Source: Acidobacteriota bacterium (lineage in GTDB: Bacteria > Acidobacteriota > Vicinamibacteria > Vicinamibacterales > UBA8438). From it: DNA of 64,000 nt. The stretch spans positions 114,262 to 178,261 of the forward strand of contig VXME01000160.1 of the NCBI GenBank assembly GCA_009861545.1, given 5' to 3'. Shown piece after piece: positions 1 through 7,950 of this stretch (its first letter is position 1; each line of letters begins with the position of its first letter). Position numbers and translations under genes: made by a program. The notes beneath the pieces were generated by a model. The model searched no databases and was not told the DNA's origin. It was given only the letters and a program-made list of their open reading frames with translations.

Positions 1-279
1 GAAGACGAAGATCGGCTTGTCGGCGTAGGCCCGCGGCACCCAGCGGCGCACCGGGCCGCCCCGCAGCCATTCATCCTCGAAGTGGCCGAACTTGCGGAGA
101 TCGTCGAAGCGCTCGACCTCCTTGCGGGGATCCCAACCGGCCTTCTCGGCCCATTCCAGCCAGAACGGACAGCCGGTCGCCGGGTCGAAATGCCACGCGA
201 CCACCTCGCGCACCCAGGCGTCGAGCGACGCGCGCGCCGCGTCGGCCCTGCCCTGTAAATCGGTCGTCAGCGTACTCAT
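1..279 (-). CDS. N-terminal part of a possible phenylacetate-CoA ligase-like protein (runs off the window)
   Basis: An open frame starts with ATG at 279 and continues leftward past base 1, giving 93 residues without a stop. The visible part has an acidic/aromatic N terminus (WHFDPATGCPFWLEWAEKAG) followed by a stretch ending in RAYADKPIFVF. From memory, this order resembles the N terminus of phenylacetate-CoA ligase/F390-synthetase-like AMP-forming enzymes, where a GGTTG nucleotide-binding loop follows directly; that loop would lie outside the window. The start is 26 bases from the divergent MOSC gene. That the frame is coding is fairly clear; the family is a guess. Confidence 0.5.
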   Translation of the reverse strand, partial: MSTLTTDLQGRADAARASLDAWVREVVAWHFDPATGCPFWLEWAEKAGWDPRKEVERFDDLRKFGHFEDEWLRGGPVRRWVPRAYADKPIFVF

Positions 280-305
280 CAACCGGTGATCTTACACTAG
301 CGGGC

Positions 306-764
306 ATGACTGCACGACTCGAACGCCTGTGGATCAAGCGGTTTCACCGGGGACCCATGGACGCGGTCGAGCGCGCCACGCTGCGCGCCGGGCGCGGCCT
401 GGTGGGCAACGCCGACCAGGGCGGGAAGCGCCAGGTCACGATCATCTCCCGCCGGCGGTGGGACGGCGTGAACGAGGCGCTGACCGACGACATCGATCCG
501 GCCCTGCGCCGCGCCAACATGCTCATCGAGGGTATCGACCTCGACGACACGCGCGGCCGGACCCTGCGCGTCGGATCGTGCCGCCTGCGGATATGGGGCG
601 AGACCCGTCCCTGCGAGCACATGGACGCGGCCCGCCCCGGCCTGCGCGGTGCGCTGGATCCGGCGTGGGCCGGCGGCGCGTTCGCCGAAGTGCTCGACGA
701 CGGAGAGATTACCGTGGGCGATGCGGTGACGTGGGAGGACTCCGACACCGCCGCCCAGCCCTGA
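306..764 (+). CDS. MOSC domain protein
   Basis: A 152-residue protein consisting of a single MOSC domain, the sulfur-carrier fold shared with the C terminus of molybdenum cofactor sulfurases. Visible family features are the early RGLVGNADQGGKRQVTIIS stretch, the RRANMLIEGIDL segment, and the C-terminal LRVGSCRLRIWGETRPC block. The last Cys in that block (about residue 103) matches the conserved MOSC cysteine thought to carry sulfur. The substrate is not known; related small proteins (YiiM, YuaD) act on N-hydroxylated compounds or stand alone. It is divergent from the partial gene on its left and has no obvious operon partner. Family assignment is firm, function is not. Confidence 0.8.
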   Translation: MTARLERLWIKRFHRGPMDAVERATLRAGRGLVGNADQGGKRQVTIISRRRWDGVNEALTDDIDPALRRANMLIEGIDLDDTRGRTLRVGSCRLRIWGETRPCEHMDAARPGLRGALDPAWAGGAFAEVLDDGEITVGDAVTWEDSDTAAQP

Positions 765-816
765 GCGTCTGCGCCGGACACCCACGAGCCTCGACGCCGG
801 AGCCGCCGTCCGCGGC

Positions 817-2139
817 TCAACGCCGGATCACGCCGTGGCGTTCGAGCACCTCCATCACGGCCTCGATGGGCAACGCCTCGCGCGTCCCCCGTCGGCTGCT
901 CACCGTGACCGCCTTGAACAGCGAGTTGTAGATCGCCTCCTCGGTCGCTTCCACCGTCGCCTGAAAGAGGGCCGACATGTTGCCGTTCGACAGGTCCTCC
1001 ACGGTCCGTACCCGGTCGTCCGGCCGCCGCCGCACGCCCGCCGCGGTCGAGAAGGCGATCGCGTAGTCGCCCGATCCGTTACCGGCGAACGACCCGGTCC
1101 GGGCCAACCCCATCACGGTGCGGCGCGCCACCCGCTCCAGGTTGCGCTCCGACAGCGGCGCGTCGGTGGCCACGACCATCATGATCGATCCCTGCGACTG
1201 GTTCTCGCTCTCGTCCCGTCCGGGATCCGGGGGAGCGCCGTCGCCGTTCCCGCCGACCTCGGCGCTGAACGCGTAGCGGCCCAGCTCCCGCCCCACCGGC
1301 GCACCCAGAATCTGCAGGATGCCGCCGAAGTTGGACTGCACCAGCACGCCCACGGTGTAGCCGCCCAGCGACGCGGGGAGCACCCGCGAGCTCGTGCCGA
1401 TCCCGCCTTTCCAGCCGAACGCCGACGTGCCGGTCCCGGCCCCGACCGCGCCCTCCTCGACCGGCCCCGCCGCCGCGCCCTCGAGCGCCGCCCGCACGTC
1501 GCCGGCGGTCACCGGCCGGCTGCGAATGTCATTGAGGCCGCCGTCGTTGGTCTCGCCGACGACGGGGTTGATGGACCGCACGCCCTGCATGTCCGGTGCG
1601 CCGAGCGCCCATCCGACCAGGGCGTCGGCCGCCTGCCAGACGCACAACGTACAGGTCAGGAGAACGGGAGTCTCCAGCTCGCCCAGCTCGCGGACCTGGG
1701 TGACGCCGAGCAGCTTGCCGAACCCGTTGCCGGTGTGGATCGCGGCCGGTACGCGGTCGAAGAAGACGTTGCCGCCGTGCGGACGAATCGCGGTGACGCC
1801 GGTGCGGACGCTGTCGCCCCGGACGATGGTGGCGTGGCCGACCAGGACCCCCTCCACGTCGGTGATCGCGTTGAACTCACCCGGCGGGAAGACGCCGACC
1901 TCGATGCCCAGGTCGCGCACCCGCGGGCGCGGCGGCTCCTGTCGCGCGGTCGGCTGCGCGTTCGGGGTCGACGCCGGCGCACCCGCCGGTCGTGGCATGG
2001 CCGCCTCCCGGCCCGCCGCGGCGCGCGCGACGGGAGCGGCCGCGGAGGCCGCCCCGACCGGCACGAGCGCGGCCGCAATCGGGCTGCCGGCGAGGAGCAA
2101 CGCCAACGGTATCGTCGTCAACGAGAACGGCGCCGTCAT
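817..2139 (-). CDS. P1 family (S58, DmpA-like) aminopeptidase, exported
   Basis: A 440-residue member of the P1/DmpA family, N-terminal nucleophile hydrolases that act as L-aminopeptidases, D-esterases or beta-peptidases. The first 45 residues look like a signal peptide and Ala/Pro linker, so the enzyme is probably periplasmic or surface-bound. The core starts with RVRDLGIEVG and includes IHTGNGFGK, INPVVGETNDGGLND and KGGIGTSSRV. The autocleavage point of the family is the Gly-Ser in QGSIMMVVATDAPL; here it is Gly317-Ser318, leaving a beta chain of 123 residues, as expected. The start was chosen because ATG 2139 begins the signal peptide and overlaps the stop of the dehydratase gene upstream by four bases (ATGA), indicating translational coupling. 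Natural substrate unknown. Confidence 0.87.
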   Translation of the reverse strand: MTAPFSLTTIPLALLLAGSPIAAALVPVGAASAAAPVARAAAGREAAMPRPAGAPASTPNAQPTARQEPPRPRVRDLGIEVGVFPPGEFNAITDVEGVLVGHATIVRGDSVRTGVTAIRPHGGNVFFDRVPAAIHTGNGFGKLLGVTQVRELGELETPVLLTCTLCVWQAADALVGWALGAPDMQGVRSINPVVGETNDGGLNDIRSRPVTAGDVRAALEGAAAGPVEEGAVGAGTGTSAFGWKGGIGTSSRVLPASLGGYTVGVLVQSNFGGILQILGAPVGRELGRYAFSAEVGGNGDGAPPDPGRDESENQSQGSIMMVVATDAPLSERNLERVARRTVMGLARTGSFAGNGSGDYAIAFSTAAGVRRRPDDRVRTVEDLSNGNMSALFQATVEATEEAIYNSLFKAVTVSSRRGTREALPIEAVMEVLERHGVIRR

Positions 2140-2465
2140 CGCAACGCGTCCGCCTTCGCCGCGAAGACGAAATCGCTCTCCGTCAGGCCGTCGATCTTGT
2201 GGGTCCAGATCGTGACCTTGACCCGCCCCCAGGTCAGGTAGATGTCGGGGTGGTGGTCCTGCTCCTCCGCCATCTCGCCGACCTTGACCGTGAAGTCGAG
2301 CGCCTGCCGGAAGTCGTCGAACTTGTAGACGTTCTCCAGGTGGTGTTGCTCGACGACGTTCCAGTCGCCGCCCAGCTTCGTCCGGAACGCCTCCAACTCC
2401 GCGCCGGTCAACGGGGGCACGCCGCCCCGGCATGGGACGCACTGCTGCTTCGCGAGTTCACTCAT
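2136..2465 (-). CDS. phhB: pterin-4a-carbinolamine dehydratase
   Basis: A 109-residue 4a-hydroxytetrahydrobiopterin dehydratase (PCD/DCoH fold). It recycles the 4a-carbinolamine formed by aromatic amino acid hydroxylases, and some members act in cofactor salvage. The signature EEQDHHPDIYLTWGRVKVTI contains the paired histidines of the active site, and the C-terminal HKIDGLTESDFVFAAKAD is typical. The N terminus (MSELAKQQCVPC) carries two cysteines, as in many bacterial PhhB proteins. The start at 2465 gives the usual family length; earlier starts would add an unrelated basic extension. It is the first gene of a two-gene operon, overlapping the P1 peptidase start by four bases. No phenylalanine hydroxylase gene is in the window, so its partner must lie elsewhere. 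Confidence 0.9.
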   Translation of the reverse strand: MSELAKQQCVPCRGGVPPLTGAELEAFRTKLGGDWNVVEQHHLENVYKFDDFRQALDFTVKVGEMAEEQDHHPDIYLTWGRVKVTIWTHKIDGLTESDFVFAAKADALR

Positions 2466-2612
2466 CGCTCCTCCTCGGCCGCCCGCGCCGCGTCTTGTTC
2501 CGGTCCGCGGCGAGCGCCCGCGGGCACGGCGGCCGGCCGGATATAGTGGATGGTGGGAGCCCGTCCGACTCGTCCCCCGACGATCGACCCACACGCTCCC
2601 GGGAGATCAATC

Positions 2613-3050
2613 ATGTCCGAAAAGCGCCCCCAGAACTACGCGAACCACGTGAAGTGGGTACCGCTGTTCCACTACGTGGCCATGCCCCTGCTGGGGATCA
2701 ACCTCGTCCTGGCCCTGGTCGGGCTGCTGGACGGAATCACGGTCGAGACCTTGAATCGCGCCGGCGTGGCTGTCGGCCTGATGTTGGCGTTGTTCTTCGC
2801 CCGCGTCAACGCGCTCAAGGCCCAGGACCGCGTCATCCGCCTCGAGGAGCGCATGCGCATGGCGCGCCTGCTGCCGGACGACCTGAAGCCGCGCATCGAG
2901 GAGGTAACGACCGCGCAGTGCGTCGCGCTGCGCTTCGCCGACGACGACGAGCTGCCGGCCCTGGTCCGCCGGGCGCTCGACGAGAAGGCCGATCAGAAGA
3001 CGATCAAGCAGGCGATCGAGAACTGGAGGCCGGACTACCAGCGCGTCTGA
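2613..3050 (+). CDS. DUF6526 family membrane protein
   Basis: A 145-residue protein of the DUF6526 type, function unknown. It begins MSEKRPQNYANHVKWVPLFH, the usual family opening, followed by two hydrophobic segments (about residues 20-42 and 50-66), then a charged cytoplasmic part with RVNALKAQDRVIRLEERMRM and a C-terminal helical region ending IENWRPDY. The start at 2613 is preceded by GGGAGA as a ribosome binding site; an in-frame ATG 63 bases upstream would add non-family sequence. It stands alone between divergent and convergent neighbours. Confidence 0.8.
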   Translation: MSEKRPQNYANHVKWVPLFHYVAMPLLGINLVLALVGLLDGITVETLNRAGVAVGLMLALFFARVNALKAQDRVIRLEERMRMARLLPDDLKPRIEEVTTAQCVALRFADDDELPALVRRALDEKADQKTIKQAIENWRPDYQRV

Positions 3051-3123
3051 CCGGCGTTGCCGTCCGCGACCCGCCCCCGGGGGCCGTGCGCGCTCCCCGG
3101 GGCACATCGTCGAGCGCCGTCCA

Positions 3124-3942
3124 TCACGACCGGTCCTTCGCAGCCGCGACGGCGGCATCCCATGCCTCCGCCATCCGGCTCGACGTCAGCCAGAGCCCAC
3201 CGTCCACCACCAGGGTGACGCCGCTGACGAACGACGCGAGGTCCGAGCAGAGGTAGAGCGCCGCCTTCGAGACGTCGTCGATGGCGCCGAGGCGGCGTAG
3301 CGGGGTCATCTCGACGACGCGGTCCTTCGCCGGCCCGACGAGCAGTCTGCGCACTCCCTCGGTGTCGGCGATCGGCCCCGGCGCGATGCCGTTCACCCGG
3401 ATACCGTACTCGCCCCACTCAACGGCGAGCACGCGGGTCAGGGCGTCGACGCCCGCCTTGGCCGCCGACACGTGCAACTGCGCCGCCGTCCCGAAGTAGT
3501 GCAGCGTGGCGCTGATGTTCAGCACGACCCCGCCCTGCTTCTTCAGGTGCGGCAGCGCCGCCCGGCACACGTGGAACGTCCCCTTGAGGTCGATGTCCAC
3601 CACCGCCCCGAACGCGTTGGGCGACAGGTCCTCGGCCCGGCAGAGGAAGTTGCCGGCGGCGCCGTTGACCAGGATGTCGAGCCGCCCGAACGCGTCGACC
3701 GTCTGCGCGACCGCGGCGTCGACCGCGGCCGGATCCCGGACGTCGCCCGCGACCGCCAGCGCCCGGACCCCGAGCGCCTCGAGCTCGCGGCGGGTGGGCT
3801 CCAGGTGCTCCGCCCGGCGGCTGGTGATCGCCACGTCGCAGCCGTGCGCGGCCAGCGCCAGCGACAGGCCGCGGCAGATGCCGGTGCCGCCGCCGGTCAC
3901 CAGCGCCGCCTTGCCTTGCAACAGATCCGGTTGAAAGCTCAT
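3124..3942 (-). CDS. SDR oxidoreductase, 2,4-dienoyl-CoA reductase-like
   Basis: A 272-residue short-chain dehydrogenase/reductase. The Rossmann motif TGGGTGICRG is near residue 22, followed by ITSRR as the usual NADPH-binding edge, and NGAAGNF as the NNAG-type loop. The active-site region reads LHVSAAKAGVDALTRVLAVE: the catalytic Lys is there but the classical Tyr four residues before it is Ser. This substitution and the surrounding sequence match the peroxisomal 2,4-dienoyl-CoA reductase (DECR2) subgroup, which lacks that Tyr. The likely role is NADPH-dependent reduction of 2,4-dienoyl-CoA in unsaturated fatty acid breakdown. The start at 3942 (MSFQPDLLQGK) is preferred to ATG 3957, which would overlap the divergent transporter start. 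The substrate is inferred. Confidence 0.8.
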   Translation of the reverse strand: MSFQPDLLQGKAALVTGGGTGICRGLSLALAAHGCDVAITSRRAEHLEPTRRELEALGVRALAVAGDVRDPAAVDAAVAQTVDAFGRLDILVNGAAGNFLCRAEDLSPNAFGAVVDIDLKGTFHVCRAALPHLKKQGGVVLNISATLHYFGTAAQLHVSAAKAGVDALTRVLAVEWGEYGIRVNGIAPGPIADTEGVRRLLVGPAKDRVVEMTPLRRLGAIDDVSKAALYLCSDLASFVSGVTLVVDGGLWLTSSRMAEAWDAAVAAAKDRS

Positions 3943-3956
3943 CGAGAAACCATACA

Positions 3957-4904
3957 ATGCGCGGATTGTCGGTACTGACCGTCCTCACCAACGCCTTTCC
4001 CCTCTGGCTGCTCCTCGCCAGCGGCATCGCCCTGGTCCGGCCCGAGCTGTTCACCTGGTTCAGCGGGCCGTTCATCACCGTCGGCCTGGGCGTCATCATG
4101 CTGAGCATGGGCATGACGGTCGGTTTCGAGGACTTCCGGCACATCGCCCGCGAACGCACCAGCGTCCTGCCCGGTGTCGCGCTGCAATACACGGTGATGC
4201 CGCTGCTCGGTTGGAGCATCGGCTGGCTGCTCGACCTGCCGACGCCGTTCGCCGTCGGCCTCATCCTGGTCTCGTGCTGCCCCGGAGGCACCGCCTCGAA
4301 CGTCATTGCGTTCCTGGCCCGCGCCGACGTCGCTCTTTCGGTAACCATGACGACCGCCTCGACGCTGCTGGCGGTGCTGATGACCCCGACGCTGACCGCG
4401 CTGCTCGCCGGCAGCCGGATCGACGTACCGGCGGGGGGCCTGCTGCTGGACACCGTGCAGGTGGTCGTCCTGCCGGTCGTGGCCGGCGCCGTGCTCAAGG
4501 CGCGCTTTCCCGTCGCCTGCCGCCGCGTGCTGCCGGTGGCGCCGCTGGTGGCGGTGGTCGCCATCGTGCTGATTGCCGCCTCGGTCATCGGCGGCGGGCG
4601 TGAGCAGGTCATCGAGGCGGGCGCCCGCCTGCTGCTCGCCGTGCTCTTCCTGCACGCCGGCGGGTTCGTGCTCGGCTACGGCGCCGCCCGCCTGTGGACG
4701 GGCCGCGAGCAGGCGGCGCGCACCGCGGCGATCGAAGTGGGGATGCAGAACTCCGGGCTCGGTGTCGTCCTGGCGCGGCAGAATTTCGCGAATCCGCTGG
4801 TGGCCATCCCGAGTGCGATGTCCGCGGTGATGCACTCGGTCGTCGGCAGCATCGCCGCCGCGATCTGGCGGATGACGACGACGGAGCGTGCACCCCGGGA
4901 ATGA
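3957..4904 (+). CDS. bile acid:sodium symporter family (BASS) transporter
   Basis: A 315-residue inner-membrane protein with about nine to ten hydrophobic segments. It has two family hallmarks: the unwound-helix motif SCCPGGTASNVIAFLARADV near residue 100, and EVGMQNSGLGVVLA near residue 260, which line the Na+/substrate site in ASBT-type carriers. Bacterial members import or export organic anions such as pantoate, pyruvate-like acids or bile salts; the substrate cannot be read from sequence. It is divergent from the DECR2-like reductase, with only 14 bases between the two start codons, so the genes probably share a control region. Confidence 0.85.
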   Translation: MRGLSVLTVLTNAFPLWLLLASGIALVRPELFTWFSGPFITVGLGVIMLSMGMTVGFEDFRHIARERTSVLPGVALQYTVMPLLGWSIGWLLDLPTPFAVGLILVSCCPGGTASNVIAFLARADVALSVTMTTASTLLAVLMTPTLTALLAGSRIDVPAGGLLLDTVQVVVLPVVAGAVLKARFPVACRRVLPVAPLVAVVAIVLIAASVIGGGREQVIEAGARLLLAVLFLHAGGFVLGYGAARLWTGREQAARTAAIEVGMQNSGLGVVLARQNFANPLVAIPSAMSAVMHSVVGSIAAAIWRMTTTERAPRE

Positions 4905-4954
4905 GATTCCGCGCGACGGCCGGACAAGACGATCCCCAAGGAGGGATGACGGCG

Positions 4955-5371
4955 ATGAAGAGGATCCTCATGGTTGCGGCGTGCGTTCTCGTCCTGCTGT
5001 CCACGGCATCGCCCGCGGCGGCGCAGTCGCGCAAGACGACCGGAATCGTGTCCCTCCTGGCGGGGGCGGGTCTCGTGATCGCGGCGTTCGACTACGAGAC
5101 CGACATCTGCCCGGAGGGCTACAGCAAACACACGTATCAGCACCAGCCGACGCAATGCGTCTTCGTCAGCCCGGACTGGCCGTTCGACACGGACGTCCGC
5201 GATGCGACGACCGACGCCACGTTCACGCGCCCCAAGCTGGCCTGGGCCGGCATCGGCGCGGTCGGCCTCGGGGCGGTGCTCCTGACGCTGCCGGACAACC
5301 GCGTGACGCGGGATCTCGACGTGCAGGTGTCGCCGGAGCGCGTGGCGGTGCGGCGGAAGTTCGGGTGGTAG
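4955..5371 (+). CDS. exported hypothetical protein
   Basis: A 138-residue protein I do not recognise. It starts with a clear signal peptide (MKRILMVAACVLVLLS, cleavage after AAA-Q near residue 23), then one hydrophobic segment (GIVSLLAGAGLVIAAFDYE), a Cys-containing extracytoplasmic stretch with two cysteines (CPEGYSKH and TQCVFVS), a second Gly/Leu-rich hydrophobic segment, and a charged tail. ATG 4955 lies a good distance from the AAGGAGG site; the ATG at 4946 is too close to it. Similar small proteins with an early signal and a Gly-rich helix are common in Acidobacteriota, but no function can be assigned. Confidence 0.65.
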   Translation: MKRILMVAACVLVLLSTASPAAAQSRKTTGIVSLLAGAGLVIAAFDYETDICPEGYSKHTYQHQPTQCVFVSPDWPFDTDVRDATTDATFTRPKLAWAGIGAVGLGAVLLTLPDNRVTRDLDVQVSPERVAVRRKFGW

Positions 5372-5399
5372 GCGAGCGCCGGACGACGCCGCTCTCCGG

Positions 5400-5999
5400 T
5401 CAACCGACGGCGCGGGTCACCAGGGCCCGCAGCTCCGGCGCGAGGTCGAGGTCGAGCGCGGCCGCCCGTCCCCGTTCCGACATCTTCCGCCACGTCTTCC
5501 GCAGAATCCCGACGACCTTCTCGTCCTCGTGCTGCGCCGCGAAGGGCGCGAGGTAGTGGCGTAGGAAGACGAGACAGACGACGTCCTCGAGGAGCTGCAC
5601 CTCGGGATCGGCCTTCAGCCGCTCCTTGCGGAGCAGCGCCCGAACGCGCCCGACGGCGGCCTCCTCGTAGCCGATCTCGCGCAGGATGCCGCCCGCGGTC
5701 TCGGCGTGGAAACCACCCAGATCGGTCCGCCAGCGGCGGTAGCCGTCGCGCCCCTGCGGGTAGCTGTCGCGGGAAACGGTCCAGCGCCTGATGTGCTGGC
5801 AGCGCGCCGCCAGGCGGACGACCTCGGAAGCGTCCGGCGCGAAGCGCTCCAGCGCATCGGACATCCGCTGCGCGTAGAGCAGCTCCTTCGGATGGGAAAC
5901 GCCGTCCACCGTTTCGACGTTGGGATCCTCGGCGTTCGCGCGGTCGAAGCACGCAACGGCTTCGCGGAAGCGCTCCGACGGCTCGAATACCCGGCTCAT
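5400..5999 (-). CDS. DUF4202 domain protein beside sulfate activation genes
   Basis: A 199-residue protein of the DUF4202 family. Recognisable family segments are FDRANAEDPN near the N terminus, the central CQHIRRWTVSRDSYPQGRDG, LGGFHAETA, and the C-terminal LRKTWRKMSERGRAAAL. The conserved His residues (in HPKEL, CQHIRRW and FHAE) suggest a metal-binding helical fold related to HD-type proteins, but this is inference. It lies 22 bases downstream of sat-cysC in the same direction. DUF4202 genes are often seen near sulfur assimilation genes, so a role in that pathway is likely though unproven. Confidence 0.8.
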   Translation of the reverse strand: MSRVFEPSERFREAVACFDRANAEDPNVETVDGVSHPKELLYAQRMSDALERFAPDASEVVRLAARCQHIRRWTVSRDSYPQGRDGYRRWRTDLGGFHAETAGGILREIGYEEAAVGRVRALLRKERLKADPEVQLLEDVVCLVFLRHYLAPFAAQHEDEKVVGILRKTWRKMSERGRAAALDLDLAPELRALVTRAVG

Positions 6000-6021
6000 C
6001 GCACGTGGCTCCTCGCCGGCT

Positions 6022-7746
6022 TCAATCCGCCGCGCCGACGTAACCCGCCTTCTCCAGGTGCAGGATGATCCGCTGCGCCGCCTCGTCGGGCGTCAGCGCG
6101 GTGGTGTCGATCGCCAGCTCGGCGTCCGCCGGCGCCTCGTAGGGATCGGATATCCCGGTGAACTCCTTGATGATGCCGGCCCGCGCCTTGGCGTACAGGC
6201 CCTTGCGGTCGCGCTGCTCGCACACGTCGAGCGGCGTGTCGACGTGCACCAGCACGAAGCCGCCGGCCGGCTCGATCATCGCGCGCACATCCTTGCGCAC
6301 CGCGTCGTACGGCGCGATGGGAGCGCAGACGGCAATGCCGCCGTTCCTGGTGATCTCCGACGCCACGTAGCCGATGCGCCGGATGTTGATGTCGCGGTGC
6401 TCTTTCGAGAAGCCCAGCTCGCTCGACAGGTTCTTCCGCACCAGATCGCCGTCGAGCAGCGTCACCGGCCGCCCGCCGAACTCCAGGAACTTGACCAGGA
6501 GCGCATTGGCGATGGTCGATTTCCCCGATCCCGACAACCCGGTGAAGAAGACCGTGAACCCCTGCCGCTCCCGCGGCGGGTGGCTGCGCCGCAACTCCTG
6601 GGCGACCTCGGGGAAGGTGAACCAGGACGGGATGTCCTTCCCGCCGGCGAGACGCTGCCGCAGCTCGGTGCCCGAGAGGTTCAGGGTGCGCGTCCCCTCC
6701 GGAACCTCGTCGACCGGCATGTACGAATCGCGGTCCTCGACGTAGACCATCATCCTGAACGGGACCATCGTCACCCCGAGCTCGGCCTCGTGCTCTCGCA
6801 GCAGTTCCTGTGCGTCGTACGGGCCGTAGAACGGATTGCCCGCCGAGTCGCTGCCCGGGCCGGCGTGGTCGCGCCCGACGATGAGGTGGGAACAGCCGTG
6901 GTTCTTGCGGATGATCGCGTGCCAGACCGCCTCGCGCGGACCGCCCATGCGCATCGCCAGCGGCAGCAACGACAGCAGCGCCGTCCTGGACGGATAGCGC
7001 TGCAGCAACGCCTGGTAGCACCGCACGCGCGTGTAGTGATCCACGTCACCGGGCTTGGTCAGGCCGACCACCGGGTGGATCAGCAGGCTCGCCTCGACCT
7101 CCTTGGCCGCCCGCAGGGTCAGCTCCTGGTGCGCCCGGTGCATCGGGTTGCGCGTCTGGAAGGCGACCACCCTGGTCCAGCCCAGCTTGGCGAACTCCGC
7201 GCGCAGCTCGGCCGGGGTATGGCGCAGCAGGCGGTAGTCGTAGTGGGTGACCGGCTGCACGGCGGTCACCCGGCCGCCGAGGCAGCAGGGCTGCGTCCGG
7301 TCGAGCAGGTGGGCCACGCCCGGATGTTCGGCGTTGGTCGTGCCGAAGACCGCCGCCGCCTCCGCGGGCCGATCCGGCTGCCAGATGTCCTCGACGTCGA
7401 GGACGGCCAGCATGACGCCCTCTTCGTCGCGCAACGCCAGGCGCGCTCCGGGCGACAGCGACGACGCCAGCGATTCCGGAACGTCGAGCGTGATCGGTAC
7501 CGGCCACAGGGTCCCGTCGTCGAGGCGCATCTGCGCGCACACGCGGTCGTAGTCGCGCTGCCGCAGAAACCCGTGGAGCGGGGAGAACCCGCCGCTGACG
7601 AGCAGCTCCAGGTCGCACAGTTGGCGCGGGGAGAGATCGAGAGACGGCCAGTCGCGTGATTCCGCCTTCAGCTCGGCGCACCGATCCTCGCTGGCGAAGA
7701 GGTTGACGAGTGCCCCGCCGTGCGGGGCGATCAGATGGTCGGACAA
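6022..7746 (-). CDS. sat-cysC: bifunctional sulfate adenylyltransferase / APS kinase
   Basis: A 574-residue fusion. The N-terminal ATP sulfurylase (about 1-385) begins with the family's LIAPHGG motif and has QTRNPMHRAHQ, the nucleotide-binding HxxH-type loop, near residue 200, and GRDHAGPGSD near 285. The C-terminal APS kinase (about 390-574) has the P-loop FFTGLSGSGKST at about 398-409, LLDGDLVRKNL, and KGLYAKARAG. Together they turn sulfate into APS and then PAPS. The start is uncertain. I chose TTG 7746, which follows a GAGAGGA site by a normal distance and places the LIAPHGG motif at the terminus as in relatives. ATG 7833 would add 29 residues but has no ribosome site. The gene is divergent from the cysH operon. 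Confidence 0.9.
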   Translation of the reverse strand: MSDHLIAPHGGALVNLFASEDRCAELKAESRDWPSLDLSPRQLCDLELLVSGGFSPLHGFLRQRDYDRVCAQMRLDDGTLWPVPITLDVPESLASSLSPGARLALRDEEGVMLAVLDVEDIWQPDRPAEAAAVFGTTNAEHPGVAHLLDRTQPCCLGGRVTAVQPVTHYDYRLLRHTPAELRAEFAKLGWTRVVAFQTRNPMHRAHQELTLRAAKEVEASLLIHPVVGLTKPGDVDHYTRVRCYQALLQRYPSRTALLSLLPLAMRMGGPREAVWHAIIRKNHGCSHLIVGRDHAGPGSDSAGNPFYGPYDAQELLREHEAELGVTMVPFRMMVYVEDRDSYMPVDEVPEGTRTLNLSGTELRQRLAGGKDIPSWFTFPEVAQELRRSHPPRERQGFTVFFTGLSGSGKSTIANALLVKFLEFGGRPVTLLDGDLVRKNLSSELGFSKEHRDINIRRIGYVASEITRNGGIAVCAPIAPYDAVRKDVRAMIEPAGGFVLVHVDTPLDVCEQRDRKGLYAKARAGIIKEFTGISDPYEAPADAELAIDTTALTPDEAAQRIILHLEKAGYVGAAD

Positions 7747-7848
7747 GACGAGTGCTTCCTCTCTACTGGCAGGTTTGCGAACGTAGCGAACCTCGTACCC
7801 TAGCACGCGACTGCGGTCCTCTCCCGCGCGCATGGTATCGAGCGTCGC

Positions 7849-7871
7849 CCCGCGATCACCCCGATCGCGGG
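7849..7871. promoter_or_regulatory. perfect 9-bp inverted repeat in the divergent sulfur control region
   Basis: CCCGCGATC and its exact reverse complement GATCGCGGG are separated by five bases. The dyad lies about 30 bases upstream of the -35 element of the rightward cys promoter and upstream of the chosen sat-cysC start. It could be an operator for a sulfur regulator or a hairpin in the sat-cysC leader RNA. Only the symmetry is seen; the role is inference. Confidence 0.45.
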
Positions 7872-7900
7872 AGCCTGGGCGAACCTTGTCCGCCACTCCC

Positions 7901-7931
7901 TTGACGGTCGACCACCCCGGCAGGCTAAAAT
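7901..7931 (+). promoter_or_regulatory. sigma-70-type promoter of the cys leader and operon
   Basis: TTGACG (7901-7906) and TAAAAT (7926-7931) each match five of six consensus bases, with a 19-base spacer (18 if CTAAAA is used). This predicts transcription from about 7937-7939, a few bases ahead of the leader ORF at 7951, and about 195 bases ahead of tauE. There is no rightward gene upstream that could otherwise supply this transcript. Confidence 0.6.
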
Positions 7932-7950
7932 GGCGAGCGTACGCACCGCG

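Noticed and set aside
7747..7833. Extended N terminus for Sat-CysC from ATG 7833
   Set aside because: There is no ribosome binding site and the added 29 residues are absent from relatives as I know them; TTG 7746 has a good site. It remains a possible alternative.
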